This document shows positions 44,967 through 53,885 of a stretch of 64,000 nt of DNA, in pieces (the stretch's first letter is position 1; each line of letters begins with the position of its first letter). Below the pieces are notes generated by a model. The model saw only the letters and a program-made list of their open reading frames with translations. It ran no database searches and was not told the DNA's origin. This DNA comes from Martinezella calliandrae (GTDB lineage: Bacteria; Pseudomonadota; Alphaproteobacteria; Rhizobiales; Rhizobiaceae), in NCBI RefSeq assembly GCF_030272695.1, contig NZ_JARFYN010000006.1, positions 140,380-204,379 of the forward strand. The letters are read 5' to 3'. A program made the position numbers and the translations under genes.

Positions 44967-46235
44967 ATGAATATGTTTTCGAAGCTGGCGATCACCGCCG
45001 GCATGTCGCTTCTGTTGGCTGCCGGTGTAGCGCAAGCCCAGAGCAAGACATTTAACGTCTGGTGGTTCGAACTGCCGGATACGGCGCAGGCCAAGGCATG
45101 GACGCAGGCGCTCAGCGAACTGAAAGCCAAGCATCCGGACGTCACGATCAATTTCGAACAGAAGACATTCGAGCAATTGCAGAAGGCGGGCAGCCTCATC
45201 CTCAATTCGGATCAGGCGCCGGATGTTCTGGAGTACAATAAGGGTAATGCCACCGCGGGTCTCGTCGCCTCGCAGGGCCTGTTGACGCCGCTCGACGATC
45301 AATTCAAGGCGCGGGGCTGGGACAAGATCCTTAATGAAACCAATAGCCAGCTCAGCAAATATGATGGAAACGGCATCTATGGTTCCGGTCCGATTATTGG
45401 TATTCCCGTTTATGGCGAATTCGTTTCGGTTTTCTATAATATCGACATGTTCCAGGCCAACGGCGTGAAAGTGCCGACCACGCTCGATGAGTTCGAAGCT
45501 GCGCTGGACACTTTCAAGAAGAAGGGCATTACGCCGCTTGCCTATGGCACGGTCGATTCCAACGCACAGCATCTGCTTTATACGCTGGCGCTGACGAAGG
45601 CGGACGACACCTGGGTCAAAAATTACCAGGGCCTCAAGGCTCCGCTGGACACCAAGCCCTTCCTGTTTGCGGCTCAGACGATCGTCGACTGGGTCAATAA
45701 GGGTTACATCTCGAAGGATTCGACCGGCCTCAAGGGCACGGGCGGCGCCGACAACCTGTTCTCCTCCGGTAAATCGCCGATGTTTGTCAGCGGTACCTGG
45801 AACAACGGCAATTTCGCTACCAATATCAAGAACTTCAAGTGGAGCCAGTTCATCTTCCCGACCCCGAAGTACAGCACAGGTTCGACCGGCAACCTGTTCA
45901 TGGTGCCCAAGGGCTCCAAGAACAAGGATCTTTCCTACGAGTTCATCGATCTCGTCTTGAGCAAGGAAAACCAGAACCTGCAGGCCAATCTCGGTGGCGT
46001 TGCCATCGCCGCTGATCCGGCCACGGTCACCGACGAAGTCGGCAAGCGCAACGTCGAGCTTTTCAACCAGATCTCCAGCAAGGGCGGCCTCGGCTTCTAT
46101 CCGGATTGGCCGGTGCCCGGCTACTACGAGCTTCTCATCCAGGCAACCACCGGCCTGGTGAATGGCTCGACCACGCCTGACCAGTTCGTCGCGCGCCTGA
46201 AGAAGGCCTATGACGACGTGCAGGCGGCTCAATAA
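44967..46235 (+). CDS. Sugar ABC transporter substrate-binding protein (CUT1)
   Basis: This is a 422-residue periplasmic binding protein of the MalE type. The signal peptide (AITAGMSLLLAAGVAQA|Q) is followed by FNVWWFELPDTAQA and the family block GIPVYGEFVSVFYNIDMF. GGAGGA stands 6 bases before the ATG at 44967. A 616-codon open frame on the other strand over this gene is a composition artefact. It supplies the two permeases and ATPase downstream. The ligand is likely a di- or oligosaccharide; it is not safely thuE. Confidence 0.9.
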   Translation: MNMFSKLAITAGMSLLLAAGVAQAQSKTFNVWWFELPDTAQAKAWTQALSELKAKHPDVTINFEQKTFEQLQKAGSLILNSDQAPDVLEYNKGNATAGLVASQGLLTPLDDQFKARGWDKILNETNSQLSKYDGNGIYGSGPIIGIPVYGEFVSVFYNIDMFQANGVKVPTTLDEFEAALDTFKKKGITPLAYGTVDSNAQHLLYTLALTKADDTWVKNYQGLKAPLDTKPFLFAAQTIVDWVNKGYISKDSTGLKGTGGADNLFSSGKSPMFVSGTWNNGNFATNIKNFKWSQFIFPTPKYSTGSTGNLFMVPKGSKNKDLSYEFIDLVLSKENQNLQANLGGVAIAADPATVTDEVGKRNVELFNQISSKGGLGFYPDWPVPGYYELLIQATTGLVNGSTTPDQFVARLKKAYDDVQAAQ

Positions 46236-46255
46236 AACCATCGGCAACAACTCAT

Positions 46256-46282
46256 GGCGGCGGGACGGCTTTAAAGCCGCCT
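46256..46282 (+). other. Intercistronic hairpin between binding-protein and permease genes
   Basis: GGCGG (46256-46260) and CCGCC (46278-46282) flank the perfect palindrome CGGCTTTAAAGCCG (46266-46279). Hairpins here often stabilise the binding-protein message and lower expression of the downstream permeases. Confidence 0.5.
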
Positions 46283-46307
46283 CGCCGTATCGGACTGGAG
46301 GAATTCG

Positions 46308-47210
46308 ATGGAGAAATCTCAGAACGCCGGGAGGGCGGGGTACTACCTTTATATGATCCCAGGCATGCTGGGGTTTATCCTGGTGGTGCTCGTTCCGTTG
46401 ATCGCGAATTTCGCGATCAGCTTCACCACCTGGAAAGGTGGAAACATTGCGCCGCGCTATGTCGGAATTGAGAACTACCAGAGGCTTCTTGCCGATACTG
46501 TGTTCTGGAGTTCCATCCAGCACACGATACTGTTCATCATTTCGATGACGATCGTGCCTATTCTCCTTGGGCTGGTTCTGGCGGCGGTTCTGTTCGACTA
46601 TATCAGCGCGCAATTCAGCGAAACCTGGTCGAGCTTCTTTCGCGCCGGCTTCTATCTCCCACAGATTTTGCCATTGACGGCCGCGGGCGTTCTTTGGGCC
46701 TGGATCCTTAACCCGGTCGGGATCATCAACGCGGTGCTGAAAGGGATTGGCCTGGATTTTCTGGCCAAGAACTGGCTGGGGGACGCAAGCTTTGCGCTTT
46801 GGGCGGTTTCGGCGGTCATCGTCTGGGTTCAGGTCGGCTATTGCCTTGTCGTGTTCATGTCAGGATTGGCGCGCGTGGACCCTTCGCTCTATGAAGCCGC
46901 TGAACTCGACAATGCGAGCTGGTTCGGGCGTTTCCGCTACATCACCATCCCCATGCTTATGCCTGAGATTTTTGTTGTCGCCCTTACGACGCTGATCGCG
47001 GCCCTCAAGGTCTTCGCGCCGATCTACGTCTTGACATCCGGCGGCCCCGACAATGCGACGACAGTGCCTTCCTATCTCTCCTATTATCATTTCTTCACGA
47101 CAAACCGCGTCGGCTATGCAGCGGCAATCGCGACCCTTCAGACCGCGATGACGATCGTCCTCGGCGTCGTCTTCCTGCGCATGCAGTCGAAACAAGAGGG
47201 AGAGCACTAA
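46308..47210 (+). CDS. Sugar ABC transporter permease (MalF type)
   Basis: This is a 300-residue CUT1 permease with six membrane helices. It starts YLYMIPGMLGFILVVLVPLI, and the EAA loop YEAAELDNASWFGRFRYITI contacts the ATPase. GGAGG precedes the ATG at 46308. It ends 1 base before the next permease gene, and both form the channel of the importer. Confidence 0.92.
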   Translation: MEKSQNAGRAGYYLYMIPGMLGFILVVLVPLIANFAISFTTWKGGNIAPRYVGIENYQRLLADTVFWSSIQHTILFIISMTIVPILLGLVLAAVLFDYISAQFSETWSSFFRAGFYLPQILPLTAAGVLWAWILNPVGIINAVLKGIGLDFLAKNWLGDASFALWAVSAVIVWVQVGYCLVVFMSGLARVDPSLYEAAELDNASWFGRFRYITIPMLMPEIFVVALTTLIAALKVFAPIYVLTSGGPDNATTVPSYLSYYHFFTTNRVGYAAAIATLQTAMTIVLGVVFLRMQSKQEGEH

Positions 47211-47211
47211 C

Positions 47212-48096
47212 ATGACGGCCACAGCTTCGCTTTCGACCGAGGTTGCATCGCAAATGCATGCGCATCATGGCCCGAAGAAGGGCTTCGCTCGCTGGATCGT
47301 CCTGGCTATCCTGCTCGTCCTTCTTGCCGCCACGCTCTTTCCGTTCCTGCTGGCGGCTTTGAATGCCATCAAGACGCCGGCGGACTATGCGGCCAATGGT
47401 CCGCTTGCCTTGCCGCGTAGTTTCGACCTGACAGCGCTTCAGAACTTCTGGACCACGGTTGATTTTACCCGCAAGCTCTTCAACAGCGTTCTTATCAGCG
47501 GCTGCACAGCCATATTGGCCGTCGTCCTCAGCCTGCTCAACGCTTACGCCATCGGCATCGGGCGCGTGCGGGGCGGAAAAGCATTGCTGGTGATCTTGCT
47601 GATTTCCATCATGGCGCCTCAGGAAGCGCTGGTTTACCCGCTTTACTATATTGCCAAGCAGGTGGGACTGTTCGATTCGATGCTCTCGGTAATCCTGATC
47701 TTCGGCGTCTTGCACACTGCATTCGGCACCTATCTCCTGTCATCGGTCCTGACGACGTTCCCACGCGAGATCATCGAGGCGGCGCAGATCGACAATGCGA
47801 GCCGGTGGCAAATCCTTTGGAAGGTAATCGTGCCGGTGCTGCGGCCGACGCTTGCCGTGCTGGCAACCTTCTTCTTCATCTGGACCTGGAACGAGTTCCT
47901 CATCCCCCTGGTTTTCCTGGTCTCCAACAACAACCAGACGGTCTCCGTCGCCATGGGCGTGTTATCGGGCGCCAATACGCAGGATCCGACCGCGATTGCC
48001 GCGGCTTCCTTGCTCGGCGTCACACCGACGGTGATCTTCTTCCTGATTTTCCAACGCACGCTGACGCGAGGTGTGGCGGTCGGTGCTGTCAAATAG
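47212..48096 (+). CDS. Sugar ABC transporter permease (MalG type)
   Basis: This is a 294-residue CUT1 permease. A His-containing N-terminal cytoplasmic stretch precedes six helices. The EAA loop reads REIIEAAQIDNASRWQILWK, and FFFIWTWNEFLIPLVFL is typical of MalG proteins. The start at 47212 is one base after the preceding stop. It pairs with the 46308-47210 permease. Confidence 0.92.
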   Translation: MTATASLSTEVASQMHAHHGPKKGFARWIVLAILLVLLAATLFPFLLAALNAIKTPADYAANGPLALPRSFDLTALQNFWTTVDFTRKLFNSVLISGCTAILAVVLSLLNAYAIGIGRVRGGKALLVILLISIMAPQEALVYPLYYIAKQVGLFDSMLSVILIFGVLHTAFGTYLLSSVLTTFPREIIEAAQIDNASRWQILWKVIVPVLRPTLAVLATFFFIWTWNEFLIPLVFLVSNNNQTVSVAMGVLSGANTQDPTAIAAASLLGVTPTVIFFLIFQRTLTRGVAVGAVK

Positions 48097-48150
48097 ACCG
48101 AGGGAAAAGGTAGGTTCGACGAAATTCAATTCTCCTGGAGGAGGAAAAAA

Positions 48151-49251
48151 GTGGCAGGAATCAACATCAAGTCCCTCACCAAGCATTTTGGTGCGGTACA
48201 GATTCTCAACAACATCGATCTCATGATCGAGCGTGGAGAGTTTGTCGTGTTTCTCGGCGGATCCGGTTGCGGAAAATCGACCCTGCTGCGGATGATCGCC
48301 GGGCTTGAAACGATTACGAGCGGCGAGATCTGGATCGGCGGGAAGCGCGTCGACCAGCTTCCGCCCGGCGAGCGTGGCGTGTCGATGGTGTTCCAGTCCT
48401 ATGCGCTTTATCCGCATATGACGGTTCGCGACAACATGTCGTTCGGCCTCAGGAACATCAAGACGCCGAAGGCGGAGATCGCGAAGCGCATCGATGCCGC
48501 AGCCAAGATATTGGAGATGCCGCATCTGCTCGATCGCAAGCCATCCGAGCTCTCGGGTGGTCAGCGCCAACGTGTCGCAATCGGCCGCGCCATCGTGCGC
48601 GAGCCCGAGGTCTTCCTGTTCGACGAACCGCTGTCCAACCTCGATGCCGGCCTGCGCACCCGCACCCGTGTCGAGCTCGCTCAATTGCACGAGCGCCTGG
48701 GCGCAACGATGGTCTTCGTCACCCATGACCAGGTGGAGGCCATGACGCTTGCCGACCGGATCGTGCTGCTGAACAACAAGAAGATCGAACAGGTGGCCAC
48801 ACCGGTGGAGATCTATACGCGTCCCGCAACGCGCTATGTCGCCCAGTTCGTCGGTTCGCCGGGCATGAATTTCGTCAACGTGGCTGGCGTCAGCGAAGCC
48901 GAAGGCTTTGCGACGGCGACCTTGCCTGATGGATCTGTTATCAAGACCTCGGTTCCACTGAACGGCATAGCGCGCTCCGAATTGACGCTCGGCATCCGGC
49001 CAGAATATTTGGTGGTCACGACGTCAGAGATGGGGGACATTTCCGGCACCGTCGAGACAGTGGAAAGATTAGGCGACCGTTCTCTCGTCCATGTCCGGCT
49101 GAAGGATGGCTCGAAGATCATTGGAACCGACCCGGGCATGACGACTGTCGCCACCGGAGCGCCGATCGCATTTGCGGTCAATGGTAACAAGCTCACGATC
49201 TTCGATCAGAACGATGTGGCCCATCATTCTGCAGTTTTGGAAGCGCACTAA
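48151..49251 (+). CDS. Sugar ABC transporter ATP-binding protein (MalK/UgpC type)
   Basis: This is a 366-residue ATPase. Walker A is GGSGCGKS, signature LSGGQRQRVAIGRAI, Walker B VFLFDEPLSNLDA and H-loop FVTHDQVEAMTLADRI, followed by a C-terminal TOBE regulatory domain (about 240-360). The start is a GTG at 48151 with GGAGGA just ahead. It is last of the importer operon. Confidence 0.93.
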   Translation: MAGINIKSLTKHFGAVQILNNIDLMIERGEFVVFLGGSGCGKSTLLRMIAGLETITSGEIWIGGKRVDQLPPGERGVSMVFQSYALYPHMTVRDNMSFGLRNIKTPKAEIAKRIDAAAKILEMPHLLDRKPSELSGGQRQRVAIGRAIVREPEVFLFDEPLSNLDAGLRTRTRVELAQLHERLGATMVFVTHDQVEAMTLADRIVLLNNKKIEQVATPVEIYTRPATRYVAQFVGSPGMNFVNVAGVSEAEGFATATLPDGSVIKTSVPLNGIARSELTLGIRPEYLVVTTSEMGDISGTVETVERLGDRSLVHVRLKDGSKIIGTDPGMTTVATGAPIAFAVNGNKLTIFDQNDVAHHSAVLEAH

Positions 49252-49329
49252 CGGTCAAATCAAGCGCCGCTGCCCGTCCGCCCCAAACTTATCCTTGACG
49301 AAACCGTCTATTTGGTATGTTATGTCGGA

Positions 49330-49893
49330 ATGTCTACTGCGCACCACAGAAAGAAGCAGCCATTGCTCGTCCGCCACCAGTTGCTGGAGGTCGCGGCGCA
49401 GCTTGCGTCGCAGAGGGGGATGACGGCGGTGACGCTAGATGCCGTTTCGGGGGCGTCCGGCATCAGCAAGGGCGGCCTGCTGCATCATTTTCCGAACAAG
49501 AATACCCTTTTGGAGGCGTTGTTCGATAGCCTGCTCGAGCGCCTGGATGGGGCAATCGAGGAGGCTATGCGGGCCGATCCGTTGCCGCACGGGCGTTTTA
49601 CCCGCGGCTATCTTCGCGCGTGCCTGGCCCTTCGCGGGAAGCCGCAGGAAACGAAGGATTGGGCTCAGGCGACGATGGTGCTGCTCAGCGAACCGCAATT
49701 GCGGCAACGCTGGCGCGACTGGGTTCGCGAGCGCAGCGAGGAATATATCGGCACGGATTCTTCGGTGGACGCCGCTATCGTGCTGTTGGCGACTGATGGG
49801 CTCTGGTTGGCCGACCTGCTCGGCAGCCATGAGATGGATGAGAGCGCCCGTCAGAAGCTGGTCGACCGGCTGATCGAGCTCACACAGCTTTAA
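49330..49893 (+). CDS. TetR-family regulator of the adjacent SMR pump
   Basis: This is a 187-residue regulator. The HTH spans about residues 15-58 (LLEVAAQLASQRGMTAVTLD, then VSGASGISKGGLLHHFPNKN). A possible -35 TTGACG (49294-49299) lies only about 30 bases before the ATG at 49330, so the transcript would have almost no leader. A TTG start six codons earlier is possible. It is 19 bases upstream of the SMR gene, which it probably represses. It splits the sugar ABC genes from thuA/thuB. Confidence 0.85.
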   Translation: MSTAHHRKKQPLLVRHQLLEVAAQLASQRGMTAVTLDAVSGASGISKGGLLHHFPNKNTLLEALFDSLLERLDGAIEEAMRADPLPHGRFTRGYLRACLALRGKPQETKDWAQATMVLLSEPQLRQRWRDWVRERSEEYIGTDSSVDAAIVLLATDGLWLADLLGSHEMDESARQKLVDRLIELTQL

Positions 49894-49912
49894 AAATCAA
49901 GGGAAGACCGGA

Positions 49913-50254
49913 ATGGCGAATGCATCTGTCTACGTGATGCTGCTGGTAGCGATTGTGCTCGAAGTGATCGGCACGACGGCGCTGCAGATGTCGCAGCAGT
50001 TCACCCGCCTCGGACCCTCGGTCGTGCTGTTGTTGTGTTATGTCGCGGCCTTCTACTGCCTGTCGCTGACCTTGCGGGTGATTCCGGTCGGCATCGCCTA
50101 TGCCATCTGGAGCGCGCTCGGTATCGTGCTGATCTCCGCCGTCGGTCTGGTGTTTTTTCGCCAGAAGCTGGATCTGGCGGCAATCATCGGACTGGCATTG
50201 ATCGTGGCCGGTGTGCTCGTGGTCAATCTCTTCTCAAAATCCGTGTCGCATTAG
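49913..50254 (+). CDS. SMR-family multidrug efflux protein (EmrE-like)
   Basis: This is a 113-residue protein with four membrane helices. The essential membrane Glu is in AIVLEVIGTTALQMS (E17), corresponding to EmrE E14. YAIWSALGIVLI matches the family's conserved third-helix segment. It functions as a dimer exchanging protons for cationic drugs or osmolytes. It is cotranscribed with the TetR gene. Confidence 0.92.
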   Translation: MANASVYVMLLVAIVLEVIGTTALQMSQQFTRLGPSVVLLLCYVAAFYCLSLTLRVIPVGIAYAIWSALGIVLISAVGLVFFRQKLDLAAIIGLALIVAGVLVVNLFSKSVSH

Positions 50255-50296
50255 AACCGCGCTGCGCCATTTCGATCACGGTTTATATCACTTGAC

Positions 50297-50310
50297 CGAA
50301 AACGTTTCCG
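50297..50310. promoter_or_regulatory. LacI-type operator upstream of thuA
   Basis: CGAAAACGTTTCCG is a near-perfect palindrome centred on AAACGTTT, the same core as the operator at 42717. TTGACC (50293-50298) just before it could be a -35. It would place thuA/thuB under the same LacI regulator as the 42.7 kb oxidoreductase unit. Confidence 0.5.
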
Positions 50311-50457
50311 AATGCGGCGATTTTGCCTTTGTCAAATTGCGGGTGAGGCACTATGTCTTGCGCAGGAGGCCGAAAGGAGAGCTGGGAGGGGCTATTTCCC
50401 AAAGCGCTTTGGTTTCGGCTAACCTATTCATCTGAATGCATTTAGAGGAGCAACGAG

Positions 50458-51242
50458 ATGACCATTCGCACCGTCGTTTGGGGGGAGAATATTCATGAGC
50501 AAACCAACAAGGTCGTTGCTGGGATCTATCCCGAGGGCATGCATGCGACGATCGCCAGGGCGCTTAATACCGATGCTGGGATAGAAGCGACGACTGCGAC
50601 GCTACAGGAACCGGAACATGGCCTGAGCGAGGCTCGGCTGAAGGACACCGATGTACTTGTCTGGTGGGGTCACAAGGACCACGGCGCCGTGAAGGACGAG
50701 ATCGTCGAGCGAGTTGCCAAACGTGTCTGGGAAGGCATGGGCCTTCTCGTGCTGCATCCGGCCACTTCTCGAAGGTCTTCAAGCGGCTGATGGGCACGCC
50801 CTGCGCATTGAAGTGGCGCGAAGCGGGTGAGCGCGAGCGCCTTTGGGTCATCAATCCGCGCCACCCGATCGCCGCAGGCCTTGGCGAACATTTCGAGCTG
50901 GAAAACGAAGAGATGTACGGCGAGCAGTTCTCCGTTCCGGAACCGCTGGAAACGGTGTTCATTTCCTGGTTCCAAGGAGGCGAAGTTTTCCGCTCCGGCA
51001 TGACCTGGCGGCGCGGCGCGGGCAATATCTTCTATTTCCGCCCCGGCCACGAGACTTATCCGACCTATCACAATGAAACCGTGCAGAAGGTGCTGATCAA
51101 CGGCGTCAAGTGGGCACACAACCCGCTCGGGACGCAGACGAACATCACTGAGGCACCAAATGTGCCGGTCGAAAAGGCGCTGGAGCCGATCGTCGAGCGT
51201 GGCCCGAAACTGCACCAGGCCGGCGAAGCCGGTTATCGCTGA
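50458..51242 (+). pseudogene. thuA: thuA (ThuA-like domain protein) with a one-base frameshift
   Basis: The frame from 50458 encodes the normal ThuA start (TIRTVVWGENIHEQTNKVVA, then [13 protein letters not shown]) up to LLVLH at 50757. The rest continues in another frame from 50760 ([20 protein letters not shown], then [11 protein letters not shown]) to 51242. Two bases stand where a Ser codon is expected, so one base is missing near 50757-50759. Joined, the product would be about 261 residues, the family size. ThuA with ThuB acts in trehalose and related disaccharide use through 3-keto sugars in Sinorhizobium. A sequencing error is a possible alternative to real loss. Confidence 0.88.
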
Positions 51243-51250
51243 GGTGTAAT

Positions 51251-52294
51251 ATGCGTCTTATAGTCGTTGGCACAGGCGGCATGGCGAAGAACCAGGCGGA
51301 GCATTTCGTCCGTATTCCAGGCGTCGAGCTCGTCGGCGCCGTGGATACGGATGCAACGAGGCTCACCGCCTTCGCCGATATGTTTGATATCAAGAAACGC
51401 TTTTCGTCGCTGGATGAAGCGCTCACCTGGGGTGAGTTCGATGCGGCGACCAACGTAACCCCGGATCGGGCTCACCACCCGACGACCTTGCCGCTGCTTG
51501 CAGCCGGCAAGCATGTTCTCTGCGAAAAACCGCTTGCGGAGAATTACGAGAAGGCACTGGAAATGACGGAGGCGGCCGAACGGGCCGGCGTCGTCAATAT
51601 GGTCAACCTTACCTATCGCAACGTCGCGCCGCTGCAGAGGGCGCGCGAAATGGTGATATCGGGCGAAATCGGCACGGTAAAGCATGTGGAAGCATCCTAC
51701 CTGCAGAGCTGGCTTGTTTCCCGCGCCTGGGGCGATTGGCGAAGCGAATCCAAGTGGTTGTGGCGCCTTTCGACCGGTCACGGCTCGAATGGGGTGCTTG
51801 GCGATATCGGCATCCATATCCTCGACTTCGCCGCCTATGGCGCGGCGACCGATATCGACCATGTCTTCGCCCGGCTGAAGACATTCAACAAGGCGCCAGA
51901 CGAGCGCATCGGCGAATATACGCTCGACGCGAACGATAGCTTTTCGATGTCGGTCGATTTTGCCAACGGCGCGCTCGGCGTCGTGCACGCGAGCCGCTGG
52001 GCAACGGGACATCTAAACGAGCTGAAATTGCGTATCTATGGCGAGCGCGGCGGGCTTGAGATCTCCCACAGCCCCGCCGGTTCCGAATTGCGCGGTTGCC
52101 TCGGCGAGGATACGGAAACAGCGACATGGAAGGTCATCGAGGTTCCGCCGGTGCCGACCAATTATCAGCGTTTCACCGACGCCGTCATGACCGGCAGCCA
52201 TCAAGATCCGACCTTCCGCCATGCTGCCAATTTGCAGCGTGTGCTCGACCTTGCAATGGTCACAGAGAAGGAGCGCCGCGAACTGAAGGTTTGA
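51251..52294 (+). CDS. thuB: ThuB-like Gfo/Idh/MocA oxidoreductase
   Basis: This is a 347-residue NAD(P)-dependent dehydrogenase. The Rossmann motif is VGTGGMAKNQAEHF, the hallmark is CEKPLAEN, and the catalytic domain carries GDIGIHILDFAAYG. It lies 8 bases after thuA, as in the rhizobial thu operons, where ThuB oxidises disaccharides at C3. A rho-independent terminator follows. Dependence on thuA for expression means the frameshift upstream could also affect it. Confidence 0.85.
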   Translation: MRLIVVGTGGMAKNQAEHFVRIPGVELVGAVDTDATRLTAFADMFDIKKRFSSLDEALTWGEFDAATNVTPDRAHHPTTLPLLAAGKHVLCEKPLAENYEKALEMTEAAERAGVVNMVNLTYRNVAPLQRAREMVISGEIGTVKHVEASYLQSWLVSRAWGDWRSESKWLWRLSTGHGSNGVLGDIGIHILDFAAYGAATDIDHVFARLKTFNKAPDERIGEYTLDANDSFSMSVDFANGALGVVHASRWATGHLNELKLRIYGERGGLEISHSPAGSELRGCLGEDTETATWKVIEVPPVPTNYQRFTDAVMTGSHQDPTFRHAANLQRVLDLAMVTEKERRELKV

Positions 52295-52325
52295 CGACGC
52301 ATTCTTCGATATCGGACATTTAAAG

Positions 52326-52352
52326 CGGCCGCCTTCGGGCGGCCGTTTCTTT
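52326..52352 (+). terminator. Rho-independent terminator after thuB
   Basis: CGGCCGCC (52326-52333), UUCG tetraloop and GGCGGCCG (52338-52345) are followed by TTTCTTTT. It lies 31 bases past the thuB stop. Confidence 0.9.
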
Positions 52353-52591
52353 TGAGATATAGTAGAGTTTCTAGGCATGTTTTTGTTGTTGTCGGTAATG
52401 CAATGATATTATTGGTGTTTTTTGTATATTAGATGTATAGTATGTTTGGTGTATTCTGAGGATTGTCGATAATACCAAAAATGTTTCTTGTATTATTTAG
52501 AATTTGCATCGATAAACTGATTCGCACATGACGTTGGGGGACGTGATGGGTAAAAGGCTTGGATCGGCAGAGACGGCCGAGATGAGGGCTA

Positions 52592-53692
52592 ATGGGGTTT
52601 GATCTTCATGCGCTCGACAGTGTATCTGATGGATTTTTCGGCGCAGCGCTGGATCCAACGCTGTGGCCGGTCGTGCTGGAGAAGGTCTCACAAGCGACCG
52701 GATCTTACGGCGCCAACATCGTCCCGATCGAGGGCCGATTACTTAACACCTTCATCGTTACGGAAAGTCTTGTTCCCGCGATGGAAGACTATTTCGCTGG
52801 TGAATGGTACAGGCAGGATTTTCGCAGGCAGCATGTGCCGATGCTGCGGCAAGCGGGTGTGATGCTCGAGCAGGATTTTGCGGGTGAAGACGAGTTCAAG
52901 ACGCTCGACTTCTATCGTTCGCAGGAGCGATTTGACCTGCGTTGGTCGGCAATAGTCGGTTTTTCGTCCGGGGACGATCTCCTGGGCTTTGCCTTGCAGC
53001 GGCGGATCCAGGACGGTCCCTACAGCCGGGACGAGGCAAGAAGTTTGCATCGCATACGTCAGAAACTTATGATCACGGCCAGAATTATGCGCGACATATC
53101 CGCAAGTGAAGTGAAGGGCATGGCGACCGCCTTCGAGATGGCGAATGTCGCCTGCGTGTTTTTCGACCGGATGGGCCTTGTGACCACCGTCAATGAGAAG
53201 ATGCGCCGGCTGCTCGGTCCGGATCTGCAAATCTCTCAGGGGCGGATGTGCCCAATCCGCAAGGAGGATGCAAACGCTTTCGATCGGCGGCTCAAAGCCG
53301 TACTCGGAGACGGCAACCTGCTGACGTCCGCGGAGCCGGAAATCCTGCTGCTTAGCCGCAAAGGCCGGCGGCCATTGATCGTGCGCATGCAGCGCCTCGA
53401 TAGCGATATGCAGGATGTTTTCTGCCACTCCTGTGCTTTTGCCACAGTTGAAGATCCGGAGGAAAAAGTTCGCCAGCGGCCGGCGACGTTGACCAAGCTT
53501 TTTGGATTGACGCGCGCCGAGGCGGAAATCGCTCTGATGCTTGCCCAGGGCATGACCCTGCATGACATCGCGAACCAACGCACCGTCAGCTACCAGACGG
53601 CCCGCGCCCATTTGAAATCAATCTACCGCAAGACCGACACGAACCGACAACCGGAACTCTCTCTGCTGCTGGCAGGGATCAGGATGGGGTGA
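52592..53692 (+). CDS. LuxR-type (GerE HTH) transcriptional regulator
   Basis: This is a 366-residue protein. The C-terminal LuxR HTH (about 300-366) reads LTRAEAEIALMLAQGMTLHD, then NQRTVSYQTARAHLKSIYRKTDT. The N-terminal 290 residues are not an acyl-homoserine lactone domain; they contain a PAS-like middle part (FEMANVACVFFDRMGLVTTV). GATGAGGG precedes the ATG. It follows an AT-rich promoter region and precedes a methyltransferase gene. Target genes are unknown. Confidence 0.85.
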   Translation: MGFDLHALDSVSDGFFGAALDPTLWPVVLEKVSQATGSYGANIVPIEGRLLNTFIVTESLVPAMEDYFAGEWYRQDFRRQHVPMLRQAGVMLEQDFAGEDEFKTLDFYRSQERFDLRWSAIVGFSSGDDLLGFALQRRIQDGPYSRDEARSLHRIRQKLMITARIMRDISASEVKGMATAFEMANVACVFFDRMGLVTTVNEKMRRLLGPDLQISQGRMCPIRKEDANAFDRRLKAVLGDGNLLTSAEPEILLLSRKGRRPLIVRMQRLDSDMQDVFCHSCAFATVEDPEEKVRQRPATLTKLFGLTRAEAEIALMLAQGMTLHDIANQRTVSYQTARAHLKSIYRKTDTNRQPELSLLLAGIRMG

Positions 53693-53885
53693 GATGCGGT
53701 TGGGCAAAGCCCGAGCAATCGATCCCGGGATCGATTGCAGCGTCGAACGCTCTGATAGACCGGCGTGCGTTGCGATTTCTTCTGATCTGCCTCACACGCC
53801 GTTGTCGCAATCGCTTGACGGAAAAACGGAGCGAGCGCAGCATTCTTCCATGATCGTGTAAATGCGAGATCATGGAGAGGGGATC

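Noticed and set aside
44763..46613. 616-codon open frame on the minus strand
   Set aside because: It lies antisense over the well-supported sugar-binding protein gene, its translation has no recognisable domain, and long shadow frames are common in GC-rich rhizobial DNA.
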